From positions 6,128 through 70,127 of the forward strand of contig UQQZ01000002.1 in NCBI GenBank assembly GCA_900543305.1: a DNA stretch of 64,000 nucleotides, read 5' to 3'. Shown in pieces: positions 8,146 through 17,719 of this stretch. Source of the DNA: an uncultured Oscillospiraceae bacterium. Its GTDB lineage: Bacteria; Bacillota; Clostridia; Oscillospirales; Acutalibacteraceae. Each line of letters opens with the position of its first letter. The first letter of the stretch is position 1. Under the pieces are notes generated by a model, which was given only the letters and a program-made list of their open reading frames with translations, made no database searches and had not been told where the DNA came from. The position numbers and the translations under genes were made by a program.

Positions 8146-8796
8146 TCAATTCCCAGGGTTCTGGCAAAAGGCCGGCACTTCCTGGATCCCATCCAGCAAA
8201 GGCGCCCCACAGGTTTCCAGTCTCCGGCGACCTTGATGCCCTGCTGTGATCAGCACGCAAGGACAGCCCGCCTGTCCGGCCACCTCCCAATCGTGGAGGG
8301 TATCCCCCACAAACAATACCTCCCGGGAATCCACCCCATGCTCCGCAAAATACCGGCGGGCTACCCCGGATTTCCCTTGTGCGTAAATGTCGGAAATCCC
8401 CAGCAATGCTTCGAAATAGGACTGAATCCCTGCGGCAGTCACTTGCCGCTCCAAAGTTTCCTGAGGCGAAGCGGAGACAATCAGCTGGTGAAATCCCCCT
8501 TGCTGAAGCTGCTCCAGCACCTGCTGGGCATTCTCAAACAGTCTCGCTCCTTGGGACATGGAACCATACAAAACCGTCCATTCCTCTGCCAAATCTTCAA
8601 AGCGCTCCTGATCTAGATCCAAGCCTGCGTCCCGGTAATAGTCCCGCACCGGAAAGGTGAAGATCTTCTGATATTGCTCCCGGGTCTCCAAAACCGGCAA
8701 TTCCCTTCGCGAAAGCATCCGATTCATCACTTGTCGGCTGATTTCCACATCGTCGAGCAGGGTTCCATTCCAATCCCATACAACTGTTTTCACCAT
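8146..8796 (-). CDS. HAD family hydrolase, phosphoglycolate phosphatase-like
   Basis: 216-residue HAD phosphatase. Motif I is WDWNGTLLDD: the nucleophile D8 is present but the usual second Asp is Asn10, a variant found in one branch of HAD proteins. Motif II is IVSASP, motif IV GDTLHDWEVA. An alpha-helical cap (about 18-85) lies between motifs I and II, as in phosphoglycolate phosphatase and beta-phosphoglucomutase relatives. AGGAGGG precedes the ATG. It lies downstream of the tRNA operon terminator. Substrate cannot be predicted. Confidence 0.8.
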   Translation of the reverse strand: MVKTVVWDWNGTLLDDVEISRQVMNRMLSRRELPVLETREQYQKIFTFPVRDYYRDAGLDLDQERFEDLAEEWTVLYGSMSQGARLFENAQQVLEQLQQGGFHQLIVSASPQETLERQVTAAGIQSYFEALLGISDIYAQGKSGVARRYFAEHGVDSREVLFVGDTLHDWEVAGQAGCPCVLITAGHQGRRRLETCGAPLLDGIQEVPAFCQNPGN

Positions 8797-8893
8797 GTCA
8801 TTTCCCTCCTCGCCGTCATGATCCTTTTTCCGCCCGTTGGCGGTATTTAGGATGAGGTCACAGCATTTTCATAGCCGTACCTAGAAAAACAAA

Positions 8894-8920
8894 AAAACCG
8901 TATCATAACGATACGGTTTT
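8894..8920 (-). terminator. tRNA operon terminator
   Basis: 11-bp stem AAAACCGTATC / GATACGGTTTT with 5-nt loop followed by a T-rich stretch; it abuts the encoded CCA end of tRNA-Thr. Confidence 0.9.
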
Positions 8921-8921
8921 T

Positions 8922-8997
<76 letters not shown>

Positions 8998-9000
8998 ATA

Positions 9001-9077
9001 TGGCGACCCGGAACGGGCTCGAACCGTCGACCTCTAGCGTGACAGGCTAGCGTTCTAACCAGCTGAACTACCGGGCC
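9001..9077 (-). tRNA. tRNA-Asp (GTC)
   Basis: 77 nt including CCA. Acceptor GGCCCGG pairs with CCGGGTC (one G-U); the anticodon stem CTAGC/GCTAG encloses CTGTCAC, anticodon GTC. Middle gene of the operon, 3 nt from tRNA-Thr. Confidence 0.97.
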
Positions 9078-9093
9078 ATATTTAAAATGTGTA

Positions 9094-9170
9094 TGGTGGG
9101 GACAATAGGACTCGAACCTATGACCCCCTGCTTGTAAGGCAGGTGCTCTAACCAGCTGAGCTATGCCCCC
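9094..9170 (-). tRNA. tRNA-Val (TAC)
   Basis: 77 nt including CCA. Acceptor GGGGGCA pairs with TGTCCCC; the anticodon stem CCTGC/GCAGG encloses CTTACAA, anticodon TAC. First gene of the operon. Confidence 0.97.
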
Positions 9171-9215
9171 ATAAGCCCCTCACACATTTCAATCGCTTCA
9201 TCAGCGACGGTTAAT

Positions 9216-9244
9216 ATCTTACACGATTTTCCTTCATTTGTCAA
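9216..9244 (-). promoter_or_regulatory. tRNA operon promoter
   Basis: TTGACA (9239-9244), 17 nt, TAAGAT (9216-9221) on the minus strand, 45 nt before tRNA-Val. Confidence 0.8.
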
Positions 9245-9263
9245 GCGGTTTTTTGAAAAAATT

Positions 9264-10169
9264 TCAAGATTTCTTTTTTCCCATTTCGGAGGCTTTCATG
9301 GCCAACTGTTTGATCTCATCTTTGGAAAAAGAGTAACGCTTGTTACAGTAATGACACACCGTCTCCACATCGTCTCTCTCGTCTTCATATAGCTTCCAAA
9401 GTTCCTTGCTGCCTAAAGTCAATAAAGCCTGGGAAAACCGTTCTTTGCTGCAGGTGCACGCATAATGTACCTGGAACTCGTCCAGGATCTCAACCTCAAA
9501 CCCTTCCAAAGCAGTGCGGCACATATCTTCAGGGCTCATCCCCTTGGCAAGCATCGTGGTGACGGAATCCATTTTTGCCACATTTTGTTCCAGCTGTCCC
9601 AAAGCAGCGTCGTCCGCCCCAGGAAGCGCTTGAATTAACAATCCGCCTGCCAGCAAGGCTTCACCGCCTTCTTTATCTACCAATACACCAAGGGCGCATA
9701 CAGTGGGGATTTGTTCACTGCTGGCATAGTAACTGGTCAAATCCTCGGCTATTTCTCCGCTGACCAATTCTACCTGACCCACATAGGGTTTTCCTTCCCC
9801 TGTGTCGCGGATCACCGCAAGATGACCCTGGTTTCCAACACCGCCGCCCACGTCAATTTTACCATTGGGCTTTAAAGGCAGCTCAATTTCCGGGTGGTCC
9901 ACATAGCCGCGCACGTTGCCTCTGTCATCAGAAATGGCAACCAGATTGCCCAAAGGGCCTCCCCCATTCACTTTTAATGTCAAAGAGGAATGGTCTACCT
10001 TCAACATGGCACCCATCAGAGAAGCCCCTGTCAAAAGACGCCCCAACGCAGCGCAGGATGTTTTTGTCAAACGGTGCACTTTCTGGGCAGTATAAACAAT
10101 CCGTGTGGAGTCGATTGCCGAAGCCATCAGACTGCCATCGGATGTAATGGTTCTCAAGATTTTATCCAT
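9264..10169 (-). CDS. hslO: Hsp33 redox-regulated chaperone
   Basis: Holdase activated by disulfide formation and zinc release under oxidative and heat stress. The redox switch is intact: C238-x-C240 (CTC) and C272-x2-C275 (CHYC), spaced as in the family, after an N-terminal chaperone domain with GGGPLGNLVAISD. I use the ATG at 10169 (MDKILRT), giving 301 residues, because it matches the family N-terminus and follows an AGGAAGGAA site; the longer frame from 10241 overlaps the methyltransferase. The start overlaps the methyltransferase stop by 8 nt, so the two are coupled. Confidence 0.93.
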   Translation of the reverse strand: MDKILRTITSDGSLMASAIDSTRIVYTAQKVHRLTKTSCAALGRLLTGASLMGAMLKVDHSSLTLKVNGGGPLGNLVAISDDRGNVRGYVDHPEIELPLKPNGKIDVGGGVGNQGHLAVIRDTGEGKPYVGQVELVSGEIAEDLTSYYASSEQIPTVCALGVLVDKEGGEALLAGGLLIQALPGADDAALGQLEQNVAKMDSVTTMLAKGMSPEDMCRTALEGFEVEILDEFQVHYACTCSKERFSQALLTLGSKELWKLYEDERDDVETVCHYCNKRYSFSKDEIKQLAMKASEMGKKKS

Positions 10170-10935
10170 AAGAAATTTCGTTCCTTCCTTGTTTTTTCGC
10201 AGCAAAAACAAGCCGCTGACTCTCCGGTTTTGGAGGATCAAAGGTCAGTTCATCAAAGACCTGCACTTGGTCGAACCCAGCCTTTTGAAGCATTGTCAGC
10301 ACCGTTTCCAGTGGATATGCGCGTTCTGAGAAACGTTCTGTACTGCGATAATACAGCCCCTTCTGGGGAACTTGCGGCTCAAAAAAGTCAAGCTGGATTT
10401 CCACACGTCCATCGGAATGGCAGCGGTTCTGCCACACGCAGAAAACGTGCTCCATATCGTAGACGTATGTTTCATTGCCCAAAATGGTATGATGTTTATA
10501 GGGTGTGTTCATATCGAAAAGGAAATACCCTTCCGGATCCATAAAGAAGGATACCTTGGAAAACACCCGTTGCAACTCTTCCTCGTTTTTCAAATGATTG
10601 AGGCTGTCTAAGGAACAGATCACCGTATTGACCGTTCCATAGAGATCGATAGATCGCATATCTTGGCACAGGAAAAGAATATCCGCTCCTGCCTCCGCAC
10701 ACTTTGTGCGAGCCTCTGAAAGCATCTCCACAGAGCCGTCAATGCCGTAAATATCTACCCGTCGACGATACAATTCCAACGTAAGAGACCCGGTGCCGCA
10801 GGCAAGATCCAAGGTGAGACCTGGGGCATGATGGAGCCGTTTCATCAGTTCCAGAAGGTATTCTGCCCGTTTCGGGTACTCTACATTGGCGGTCAGTTCA
10901 TCGTAATATTGAGCAAAAACGGAATAGCTCTTCAT
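10162..10935 (-). CDS. Class I SAM-dependent methyltransferase
   Basis: 257 residues with the SAM-binding glycine-rich motif I LDLACGTGS (about 42-50), the acidic motif II end YGIDGS and a post-motif CSLDSLNHL where the last strand/helix begins. Start chosen at the ATG 10935 (MKSYSVFAQYYDELT), which has AGGAG close upstream and the usual YxxxAxxYDxLT beginning; the frame extends to 10992 but overlaps yerC. It is 1 nt from the end of yerC and overlaps hslO. Substrate unknown; small molecule or tRNA/rRNA are all possible. Confidence 0.85.
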   Translation of the reverse strand: MKSYSVFAQYYDELTANVEYPKRAEYLLELMKRLHHAPGLTLDLACGTGSLTLELYRRRVDIYGIDGSVEMLSEARTKCAEAGADILFLCQDMRSIDLYGTVNTVICSLDSLNHLKNEEELQRVFSKVSFFMDPEGYFLFDMNTPYKHHTILGNETYVYDMEHVFCVWQNRCHSDGRVEIQLDFFEPQVPQKGLYYRSTERFSERAYPLETVLTMLQKAGFDQVQVFDELTFDPPKPESQRLVFAAKKQGRNEISYG

Positions 10936-10936
10936 C

Positions 10937-11239
10937 TCACTCCTGAGACTCCTTTTTATCCAGGCGCTGGAATACCAGTTCGTAGCCATCACTGCCGTAA
11001 TTAAGCGAACGATTGACTCGGCTGATAGTGGCGGTTGAAGCCCCTGTTTCTGCCACGATGTCGCTATATACCTGCTTATGGTTGAGCATGTGGGCCACTG
11101 CCAAGCGTTGGGACATGGCCTTCAGTTCCGGTACAGTACACAGGTCATCGAAGAAGCGATAGCATTCTTCCGGAGTTTCCAGGGCCAAAATTGCCTGAAA
11201 TAGAAAATCAATATTTTTGTCTTGGATTTTACCGTTCAT
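10937..11239 (-). CDS. yerC: YerC/YecD family TrpR-related DNA-binding protein
   Basis: 100-residue all-helical protein with the TrpR-like helix-turn-helix: LAVAHMLNHKQVYSDIVAETGASTATISRVNRSLNYG. Members are conserved in Firmicutes as putative repressors; the ligand is not known, and tryptophan should not be assumed. The conserved FFDDLCTVPELKAMSQR segment precedes the HTH. It is the first gene of yerC-methyltransferase-hslO with an extended -10 promoter just upstream. Confidence 0.88.
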   Translation of the reverse strand: MNGKIQDKNIDFLFQAILALETPEECYRFFDDLCTVPELKAMSQRLAVAHMLNHKQVYSDIVAETGASTATISRVNRSLNYGSDGYELVFQRLDKKESQE

Positions 11240-11279
11240 AAGATCAACACATCCTTCCCGTCATACTTCACGCTTTAAA

Positions 11280-11308
11280 ATTTTAGCATATAAAAGTGGA
11301 AAAGTAAA
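11280..11308 (-). promoter_or_regulatory. yerC operon promoter (extended -10)
   Basis: TGC-TAAAAT (-10 at 11280-11285) with -35 TTTACT (11303-11308) 17 nt away, minus strand; located in the gap between lysA and yerC. Confidence 0.6.
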
Positions 11309-11317
11309 CAGGAAAAA

Positions 11318-12613
11318 TCAGATATCGTTCCGTACGAGATCTTCGTAGGTTTCGCCCTTGATAACAATGCGGGATTTTCCCTGAGAGACCATAATGCAAG
11401 CCGGCTTCAGATTTCGATTGTAGTTGGAGGCCATGGAATAGTTGTAGGCACCAGTGGAAAGCACAGCCAGAATATCCCCCTCTTCTGGGGTTTGAATGGG
11501 AGTATGCTCTTGGATCAAATCGCCGCTTTCGCAGCATTTTCCGGCAATGGTGGCAATATAGTTGGCGGGTTCACTGGCTTTGTTAGCAATCAGGCAAGTA
11601 TAGTCAGACTGATACAAAGCATACCGCGGATTTTCAAACATGCCGCCGTCAATGGCAACATAGTTGCGGACCTGTGGAATTTCCTTGATGGTCCCTACGG
11701 TATACAGGGTAATTCCGGCTTCGCCCACGATGGAACGACCGGGTTCAATATAGATACGGGGCAAATCCAAATCCAGTTCTTTGCAAGTACGGTGAACGGC
11801 TTCGGACACGGCTTCCATGTAATCTTCGTAAGGGATTGCTTCGTCTTTTTCCGTGTAGTGGATACCAAACCCGCCGCCCAAGTTCAAAAAGGAAAAGGTT
11901 ATTCCCAGTTCCTGACGAATCCGGGCGAAAAATTGCAGCATCACTTCTGCAGCATGGACAAAGGGGCTTTTCTCCAGGATCTGAGAGCCGATATGACAAT
12001 GGAGTCCCTCAACAATAACATGTTCCATGTCCTTCGCCAGGCGCAACGCCTCCATAGCCTCCCCATTCTCCAGATCCAAGCCAAATTTGGAATCCACTTG
12101 TCCGGTCCGGATAAACTCGTGGGTATGGGCGTCAATACCCGGTTTAATCCGCAGAGAGACAGTTACCGTAACATTATGCTCCCGGGCAATTTTTTCAATC
12201 TTTTTCAATTCGGACAGATTGTCCACTACAATGTCTCCGACCCCATTTTCGATAGCAAAGGTCAATTCCCCAATGGACTTATTGTTTCCCTGAAAGTGAA
12301 TCTGGTCCGCAGGAACCCCAGCCTGCAGCGCGGTGTACAGTTCTCCTCCGGAAACCACTTCCACATCCAGTCCTTCGCTGAGAACGATCCGATAGATCTC
12401 TTTGCAGCTGAAGGCTTTGCTGGCATAAATGGGTTTTCCATTTCCACCGTAGTTCTTTTGAAAAGAGGCAACATACCGGCGGCAAGTAGAGCGAATTTCA
12501 TCCTCGCTCATCACGTACAGGGGCGTACCGTATTGTTCCGCCAGTTTTACAGTATCACAACCGCTAATTTCCAAATGTCCCGCTTCATTGATTCCCAAGC
12601 AGTTCGAAATCAC
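11318..12613 (-). CDS. lysA: Diaminopimelate decarboxylase
   Basis: PLP enzyme (alanine-racemase fold III) catalysing the last step of lysine synthesis, meso-DAP to L-lysine. PLP lysine is K66 (IYASKAF); HCHIGSQ, GGGFGIHY, EPGRSIVGEAG and the C-terminal substrate-binding KCCESGD are all present. 431 residues is typical. Its ATG overlaps the ysxC stop by 4 nt. Unlike asd-dapA-dapB further along, it shows no lysine riboswitch; it appears to be expressed from the ysxC side. Confidence 0.96.
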   Translation of the reverse strand: MISNCLGINEAGHLEISGCDTVKLAEQYGTPLYVMSEDEIRSTCRRYVASFQKNYGGNGKPIYASKAFSCKEIYRIVLSEGLDVEVVSGGELYTALQAGVPADQIHFQGNNKSIGELTFAIENGVGDIVVDNLSELKKIEKIAREHNVTVTVSLRIKPGIDAHTHEFIRTGQVDSKFGLDLENGEAMEALRLAKDMEHVIVEGLHCHIGSQILEKSPFVHAAEVMLQFFARIRQELGITFSFLNLGGGFGIHYTEKDEAIPYEDYMEAVSEAVHRTCKELDLDLPRIYIEPGRSIVGEAGITLYTVGTIKEIPQVRNYVAIDGGMFENPRYALYQSDYTCLIANKASEPANYIATIAGKCCESGDLIQEHTPIQTPEEGDILAVLSTGAYNYSMASNYNRNLKPACIMVSQGKSRIVIKGETYEDLVRNDI

Positions 12614-13218
12614 TCTTTATCCTCCTTCTCCGATTCAGAAAGGCCCACAGCCCTTTCAATTGATCCCTTTATTTCTTCCAACCCTGTACCCTTAACAGCA
12701 GAAAAGGGGATCCAGGATATATGATGCTCTTGAAACAACTCATCGAAAAATTGCGTCTGTGCCCTTGTCTCCGATTGGTTCAGTTTATCGCATTTGGTAC
12801 AAACCACTAAAAAAGGTCGTTCGGTTTGCAGCAAAAAATCAATCATCTGCAGATCATCTGCAGATGGCTTGTGGCGTATGTCGATAAGCTGAATTACCAA
12901 GGCAATTCGCCGGTCCTGAGCAAAGTACCCTTCTACCAAAGAAGCCCAACGTTCCCGTTCTCCCTGGGAGACACGGGCGTATCCATAACCGGGCAGGTCA
13001 ACCAGACGACATTCCGGTATCCGATAAAAGTTGATGGTGGCAGTTTTACCGGGGGTGGCGCTGATTCTGGCCAAAGCTTTTCGATTGACCAGCCGGTTGA
13101 TTAAGGAAGACTTCCCCACATTGGATTTCCCGGAGAAAACAATTTCCGGCAAATGCCCTTGGGGAAGTTGATCCTTTCTTCCGGCAGCCAACTCAAAGGT
13201 TACCTTTTGAAAATTCAC
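12610..13218 (-). CDS. ysxC: Ribosome biogenesis GTPase YsxC/EngB
   Basis: Essential GTPase of 50S assembly. G1 is SGKSNVGKSSL (30-39), G2 lies near ATPGKTATIN, G3 is DLPGYGYARV, G4 TKCDKLN, G5 SAVKG. 202 residues matches the family. The gene follows lon by 10 nt, the conserved lon-ysxC order of Firmicutes, and overlaps lysA. Confidence 0.96.
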   Translation of the reverse strand: MNFQKVTFELAAGRKDQLPQGHLPEIVFSGKSNVGKSSLINRLVNRKALARISATPGKTATINFYRIPECRLVDLPGYGYARVSQGERERWASLVEGYFAQDRRIALVIQLIDIRHKPSADDLQMIDFLLQTERPFLVVCTKCDKLNQSETRAQTQFFDELFQEHHISWIPFSAVKGTGLEEIKGSIERAVGLSESEKEDKE

Positions 13219-13228
13219 CGCTGCCTCC

Positions 13229-15667
13229 TCAATCTACATACTGGTAAAGTTCCGATTCCTGTTGCTGGCGTTTTGCGGCCAGGTCATCGGTAAGGACTAC
13301 CGTTTCCGAGGAAACGGGATGCGGCATGTGAACCAGAGCTGTTTCCAAAACTGTATCGATCCGTTTGACAGGAATGAACTCCACATTTTGCTTTACCACA
13401 TCGTCCACTTCTGCTAAGTCCGGAAGGTTTTCGGCGGGAATCAGCACAGTCTTGATGCCATTTTTATAAGCGGCCATGCTTTTTTCTTTCAAACCGCCAA
13501 TGGGCAAAACGCGGCCTTGCAAGGTGATCTCTCCAGTCATGGCAACATCGTGACGGACGGGAATCCCACAAAGTGCTGAAGTAATGGCCGTAGCCATGGC
13601 AATACCGGCAGAAGGGCCATCTTTGGGAACGGCACCTTCAGGTGCATGAATATGGATATCGCACTTTTCATAGAACTTGGGCGAAATCCCCAACGCTCCC
13701 GCTCGGGTACGAATACAGGTAATGGCCGCATTGGCAGACTCCTTCATCACGTCGCCCAAAGACCCGGTCAGTTGAATTTTTCCCGTGCCTTCCATCACAG
13801 CCACTTCAATGGGCAACAATTCACCGCCCACACTGGTCCATGCCAGACCATTGACCAAGCCAATGGTGTCCTCTCCGGTGAGCTGATCTCTGGAAAACTT
13901 CCGAGGTCCCAGAAGGCTTTCCAGGTTTTCCGGTTTTACGGTATAACAGGTGAACTCCGGATCAGAGACAATCATTTTTGCGACTTTGCGGCAAATTGAC
14001 CCGATCGTCCGCTCCAAAGTTCGCACACCTGCTTCCCTGGTGTATCCCTCAATCAATTCTTTGACAGCTGGTTTGGTAAACTTCAACTGAGACGGTTCAA
14101 TCCCATGTTTTTTCAGCTGTTTCTTGATCAGATGGCGGGTGGCAATGTTTACTTTTTCTTCTAGCGTATAGCTGCCCAGCTCAATGATATCCATACGGTC
14201 ATAAAGGGGACCTGGAATTCGGGAAGCATCGTTTGCCGTGGTGATAAACAGTACATTGCTCAAATCGAAGGGCATATCCACATAGTGGTCGGTAAATTCC
14301 GTATTTTGTTCGGGATCCAACACTTCCAACAGAGCGGAAGCGGGATCTCCTTTAAAATTCTGGCCCAGCTTATCGATTTCATCCAAAAGAATCAAAGGGT
14401 TATTTACCCCGGCCTGTTTTACGGCGTTGATAATTCGTCCAGGCATAGAGCCCACATAGGTTCTGCGGTGGCCCATGATCTCGGCCTCATCGCTGACACC
14501 GCCCAGCGAGACGCGGACATACTTTCGTCCGGTGGCCTCTGCAATAGACCGGGCAATTGAAGTTTTACCCACGCCGGGAGGGCCGGCCAGACAGATGATC
14601 TGTCCGGATTGCTTGGGAGCCAAACACTTGACTGCCAAAATTTCGATAAAGCGCTCTTTCACCTTATCCAAACCGTAGTGATCCCGATCCAGAATCCGCT
14701 GAGCACGCTTTAAGTCCAATTTTTCCTTGGAAGCTGTTTTCCAGGGAAGTTCCAGACAGGTGTCCAGATACATGCGAATAACACTGGCCTCGTGGGACCC
14801 ATATGGCATACGATACAGTTTATTGCATTCCTTTAACAGCTTGTCCTCACAAACTTTAGGCAGCCCGAGCGCCAACACCTTTTCCCGCAGTTCGTCTGCT
14901 TCCTGCTGGGGATTGTCATCTTCTCCCAGTTCGCTGGTGATGGCACGCAACTGTTCTTTTAAGAGATATTCCCGCTGATTTTCATCAATCTGGGTCTGCG
15001 CTTTTTGATTGATCTCATTTTCCACCGAAAGGATCTTGATCTCTTCCGTCAAAACATTGATCAATTTCTGCATTCGTTTCAAAGGACGAAGTTCATCGAG
15101 AATATACTGCTTGCGTTCGAAGTCAATGGAGATGTTGGAGGCAATATAGTCGGCCAATCGTCCGCAGTCCTTTTCCTGTAAAACGCCCAAAAGGACGTCC
15201 GGAGGCACATGCTTAAAGAGGCGGAGGTATTCATCAAAACGTTCGTGAACGACCCGCAATAAAGCCTCAGACTTAGGAGACTTTTTGTAGGTGAGCACGG
15301 GACATTTGGTGATGTCACCCAACAGATAGGGATCCTCCTGAATGAGGGAATTGATTTCCCCCCGGCAGGCACCTTCCACATGAAGTTTAATCCCTTCTTC
15401 GGAGTGATGAACCACCTGCTTAATCCGTGCAACTACCCCGATTTTATACAGGTCATCCCCGGTAGGTTCCCCATCGGACAGGTCCACTTGGGATACCAAA
15501 AATATTAAACGGTCTTTGGTGAGGGCTTCTGTGACCGCCAGAATTGATTTCTTCCGGGCCACATCAAATTGCAGCATCATGCCGGGAAAGAATACCAGCC
15601 CTCGTACCGCCAAAACCGGTAAAACGAGTTCATTTTCGATCTTGGTATTTTCATCAAAAGTCTGCAT
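13229..15667 (-). CDS. lon: ATP-dependent protease La (Lon)
   Basis: Cytosolic AAA+ serine protease degrading misfolded and regulatory proteins. Order of domains: N-terminal substrate domain (about 12-205), coiled coil, AAA+ with Walker A GPPGVGKT (362-369) and Walker [11 protein letters not shown], and the protease domain with the Ser686 (KDGPSAG) and Lys729 (GGLKEK) dyad. The ATG at 15667 (MQTFDENTK) has AGGAG upstream; the in-frame extension to 15739 does not match the family. 812 residues. Sits between clpX and ysxC in the standard tig-clpP-clpX-lon block. Confidence 0.97.
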   Translation of the reverse strand: MQTFDENTKIENELVLPVLAVRGLVFFPGMMLQFDVARKKSILAVTEALTKDRLIFLVSQVDLSDGEPTGDDLYKIGVVARIKQVVHHSEEGIKLHVEGACRGEINSLIQEDPYLLGDITKCPVLTYKKSPKSEALLRVVHERFDEYLRLFKHVPPDVLLGVLQEKDCGRLADYIASNISIDFERKQYILDELRPLKRMQKLINVLTEEIKILSVENEINQKAQTQIDENQREYLLKEQLRAITSELGEDDNPQQEADELREKVLALGLPKVCEDKLLKECNKLYRMPYGSHEASVIRMYLDTCLELPWKTASKEKLDLKRAQRILDRDHYGLDKVKERFIEILAVKCLAPKQSGQIICLAGPPGVGKTSIARSIAEATGRKYVRVSLGGVSDEAEIMGHRRTYVGSMPGRIINAVKQAGVNNPLILLDEIDKLGQNFKGDPASALLEVLDPEQNTEFTDHYVDMPFDLSNVLFITTANDASRIPGPLYDRMDIIELGSYTLEEKVNIATRHLIKKQLKKHGIEPSQLKFTKPAVKELIEGYTREAGVRTLERTIGSICRKVAKMIVSDPEFTCYTVKPENLESLLGPRKFSRDQLTGEDTIGLVNGLAWTSVGGELLPIEVAVMEGTGKIQLTGSLGDVMKESANAAITCIRTRAGALGISPKFYEKCDIHIHAPEGAVPKDGPSAGIAMATAITSALCGIPVRHDVAMTGEITLQGRVLPIGGLKEKSMAAYKNGIKTVLIPAENLPDLAEVDDVVKQNVEFIPVKRIDTVLETALVHMPHPVSSETVVLTDDLAAKRQQQESELYQYVD

Positions 15668-15742
15668 TCTATGTACTCCTAAAATACCAGTAAAAGGCTG
15701 GGACCGGTAAGGACCGGCACAGCCTTTTCCCTTTTGCAATTT

Positions 15743-17044
15743 TTATGACACCGAATCTCTGTGATCACGCCGTTTAGGCTGTGTAATCTTGATCTTCACA
15801 GGCTTGCGGTCCTTGTTGTACACAATCTGGGGTTCCGCGCCCTCTTCCACCATTTCTTTGGTGACAATCACCTTTTCAATGGTGTAGTCGCTGGGCACCT
15901 GATACATTTGAGGCATCAGCAGGTCCTCCATGATTGCTCTCAGACCACGAGCACCTGTTTTGCGCTCCAAGGTCTTTTTGGCGATGGCAACCAGCGCATC
16001 GTCAGTGAATTCCAGATCTACCTTATCCAAATCGAAGAGCTTTTTATACTGATTGACCAAAGAGTTTTTGGGTTCCCGCAAAATGCGCACCAAAGACTCC
16101 TCGTCCAAAGCATTTAAAGCTGTGATGACGGGAATCCGCCCTACCAATTCGGGAATCAGCCCGTATTTGACCAGATCGTGAGGAGTAACCTCTTTCATCC
16201 AGTCGATGCGTTCCAAATCCTTTTTGCCATGCACCTCTCCGCCGAAGCCAAGAGAAGTGGATGCAGAACGCTTCTGCACGATCTTCTCCAATCCATCAAA
16301 GGCGCCTCCACAGATAAAGAGAATGTTGGAGGTGTTGATGTTGATGGCTTCCTGCTGGGGATGCTTCCGGCCACCTTTGGGGGGAACACTGGCAATGGTA
16401 CCTTCCAAAATCTTCAGCAACGCTTGCTGAACGCCTTCGCCGCTGACATCCCGGGTGATGGACTGATTCTCGGATTTCCGGGAGATCTTGTCGATTTCAT
16501 CGATGTAGATGATACCCCGTTCCGCTTTAAAAATATCGTAATCTGCGGCTTGAATCAGTCTCAGCAGGATGTTTTCCACGTCTTCGCCCACATAACCGGC
16601 TTCTGTCAAAGTTGTGGCATCCGCAATGGCAAAAGGCACATCCAGAAGTTTAGCCAGAGTCTGGGCCAAGTACGTTTTACCTACGCCGGTGGGTCCCAAA
16701 AGCAGAACGTTGCTCTTAGTGATTTCCACGTTATCATCGGAAAAATAGATCCGCTTATAGTGGTTGTAGACGGCAACCGAGAGGGCAATCTTGGCATTGT
16801 CCTGGCCAACCACATATTCGTCCAGCTTTTTCTTGATTTCTTGCGGCTTAGGGAGAAGAATGCCTACTTCTTTTTCGTCGCTTCTTCCCTTTTTCAGGCG
16901 ATCCTCATCTTCGATAATGGACATGCAAAGCCTGACGCAAGCATCACAGATATACACGCCGGAACCGGCAATCAATCGATCAGCTACAGCTTGGGGCTTG
17001 CCACAGAAAGAACAGCAAATTTCATTGTCATTACTGCCTGGCAT
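15743..17044 (-). CDS. clpX: ClpX ATPase subunit of ClpXP
   Basis: Unfoldase that feeds tagged proteins to ClpP. N-terminal zinc-binding domain uses C11/C14 and C33/C36 (CSFCGKP ... YICDAC) to dimerise and bind substrates. AAA+ domain has GPTGVGKT (117-124), Walker [11 protein letters not shown] and sensor/arginine-finger region [10 protein letters not shown]. The ClpP-docking loop is of the IGF type in its usual place (LGFGGE). 433 residues. Located 19 nt downstream of clpP. Confidence 0.97.
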   Translation of the reverse strand: MPGSNDNEICCSFCGKPQAVADRLIAGSGVYICDACVRLCMSIIEDEDRLKKGRSDEKEVGILLPKPQEIKKKLDEYVVGQDNAKIALSVAVYNHYKRIYFSDDNVEITKSNVLLLGPTGVGKTYLAQTLAKLLDVPFAIADATTLTEAGYVGEDVENILLRLIQAADYDIFKAERGIIYIDEIDKISRKSENQSITRDVSGEGVQQALLKILEGTIASVPPKGGRKHPQQEAININTSNILFICGGAFDGLEKIVQKRSASTSLGFGGEVHGKKDLERIDWMKEVTPHDLVKYGLIPELVGRIPVITALNALDEESLVRILREPKNSLVNQYKKLFDLDKVDLEFTDDALVAIAKKTLERKTGARGLRAIMEDLLMPQMYQVPSDYTIEKVIVTKEMVEEGAEPQIVYNKDRKPVKIKITQPKRRDHRDSVS

Positions 17045-17063
17045 TCGTCTACTCCCTTTCCTC

Positions 17064-17645
17064 TTAACGGTGTTCGATAACCTTATCGATCAGGCCGTAC
17101 TCCAGAGCTTCCTGAGCGGTCATGAAGTTATCCCGCTCCGTATCCCGTTCCACCACTTCCAAAGGCTGACCGGTACGCTCAGACAAGATGGTGTTCAGTT
17201 TCTTCTTCACATGCAGGATGTGATTGGCGTGAATGCTGATATCCGTTGCCTGTCCCTGGGCACCGCCGCTGGGTTGATGGATCATAATCTCGCTGTTGGG
17301 AAGAGCAAAGCGCTTTCCCTTTGCACCTGCTGCCAACAGGAAGGCACCCATACTGGCAGCCATGCCGATGCAGATGGTGGAAACATCGCACTTGATATAC
17401 TGCATGGTATCATAAATGGCCATACCGTCGGTGATCACGCCGCCGGGGCTGTTGATATATAGGGAAATATCCTTTTCGGGATCCTGCCCTTCCAAATACA
17501 GCAGCTGGGCAACAATTACGCCAGCAGAGGCGCTGTTCACATCTTCGTTCAACAAAATAATTCTGTCATTCAGCAGCCGGGAGAAGATATCATAAGACCG
17601 TTCTCCACGGTTGGTCTGTTCGACCACATATGGAATCAAGCTCAT
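17064..17645 (-). CDS. clpP: ClpP protease subunit
   Basis: Serine peptidase forming the tetradecameric chamber. Catalytic triad S98 (GMAASMG), H123 (MIHQP) and D172 (RDTERDNFM) falls at canonical positions if translation starts at ATG 17645 ([11 protein letters not shown]), giving 193 residues. The frame opens earlier at 17672, but that adds nine residues not seen in the family and lacks a better ribosome site. Between tig and clpX. A second ClpP-like protein (TepA) occurs at 57971-58741. Confidence 0.96.
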   Translation of the reverse strand: MSLIPYVVEQTNRGERSYDIFSRLLNDRIILLNEDVNSASAGVIVAQLLYLEGQDPEKDISLYINSPGGVITDGMAIYDTMQYIKCDVSTICIGMAASMGAFLLAAGAKGKRFALPNSEIMIHQPSGGAQGQATDISIHANHILHVKKKLNTILSERTGQPLEVVERDTERDNFMTAQEALEYGLIDKVIEHR

Positions 17646-17719
17646 GTGACGCTTAGCTCCTTTCACAAACATTTTTAGTATGAAAGCAAACAGTATAATT
17701 TATTCCTTATAGCTTTTGT

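Noticed and set aside
11492..12724. 410-residue plus-strand open frame over lysA
   Set aside because: Antisense shadow; no ribosome site.
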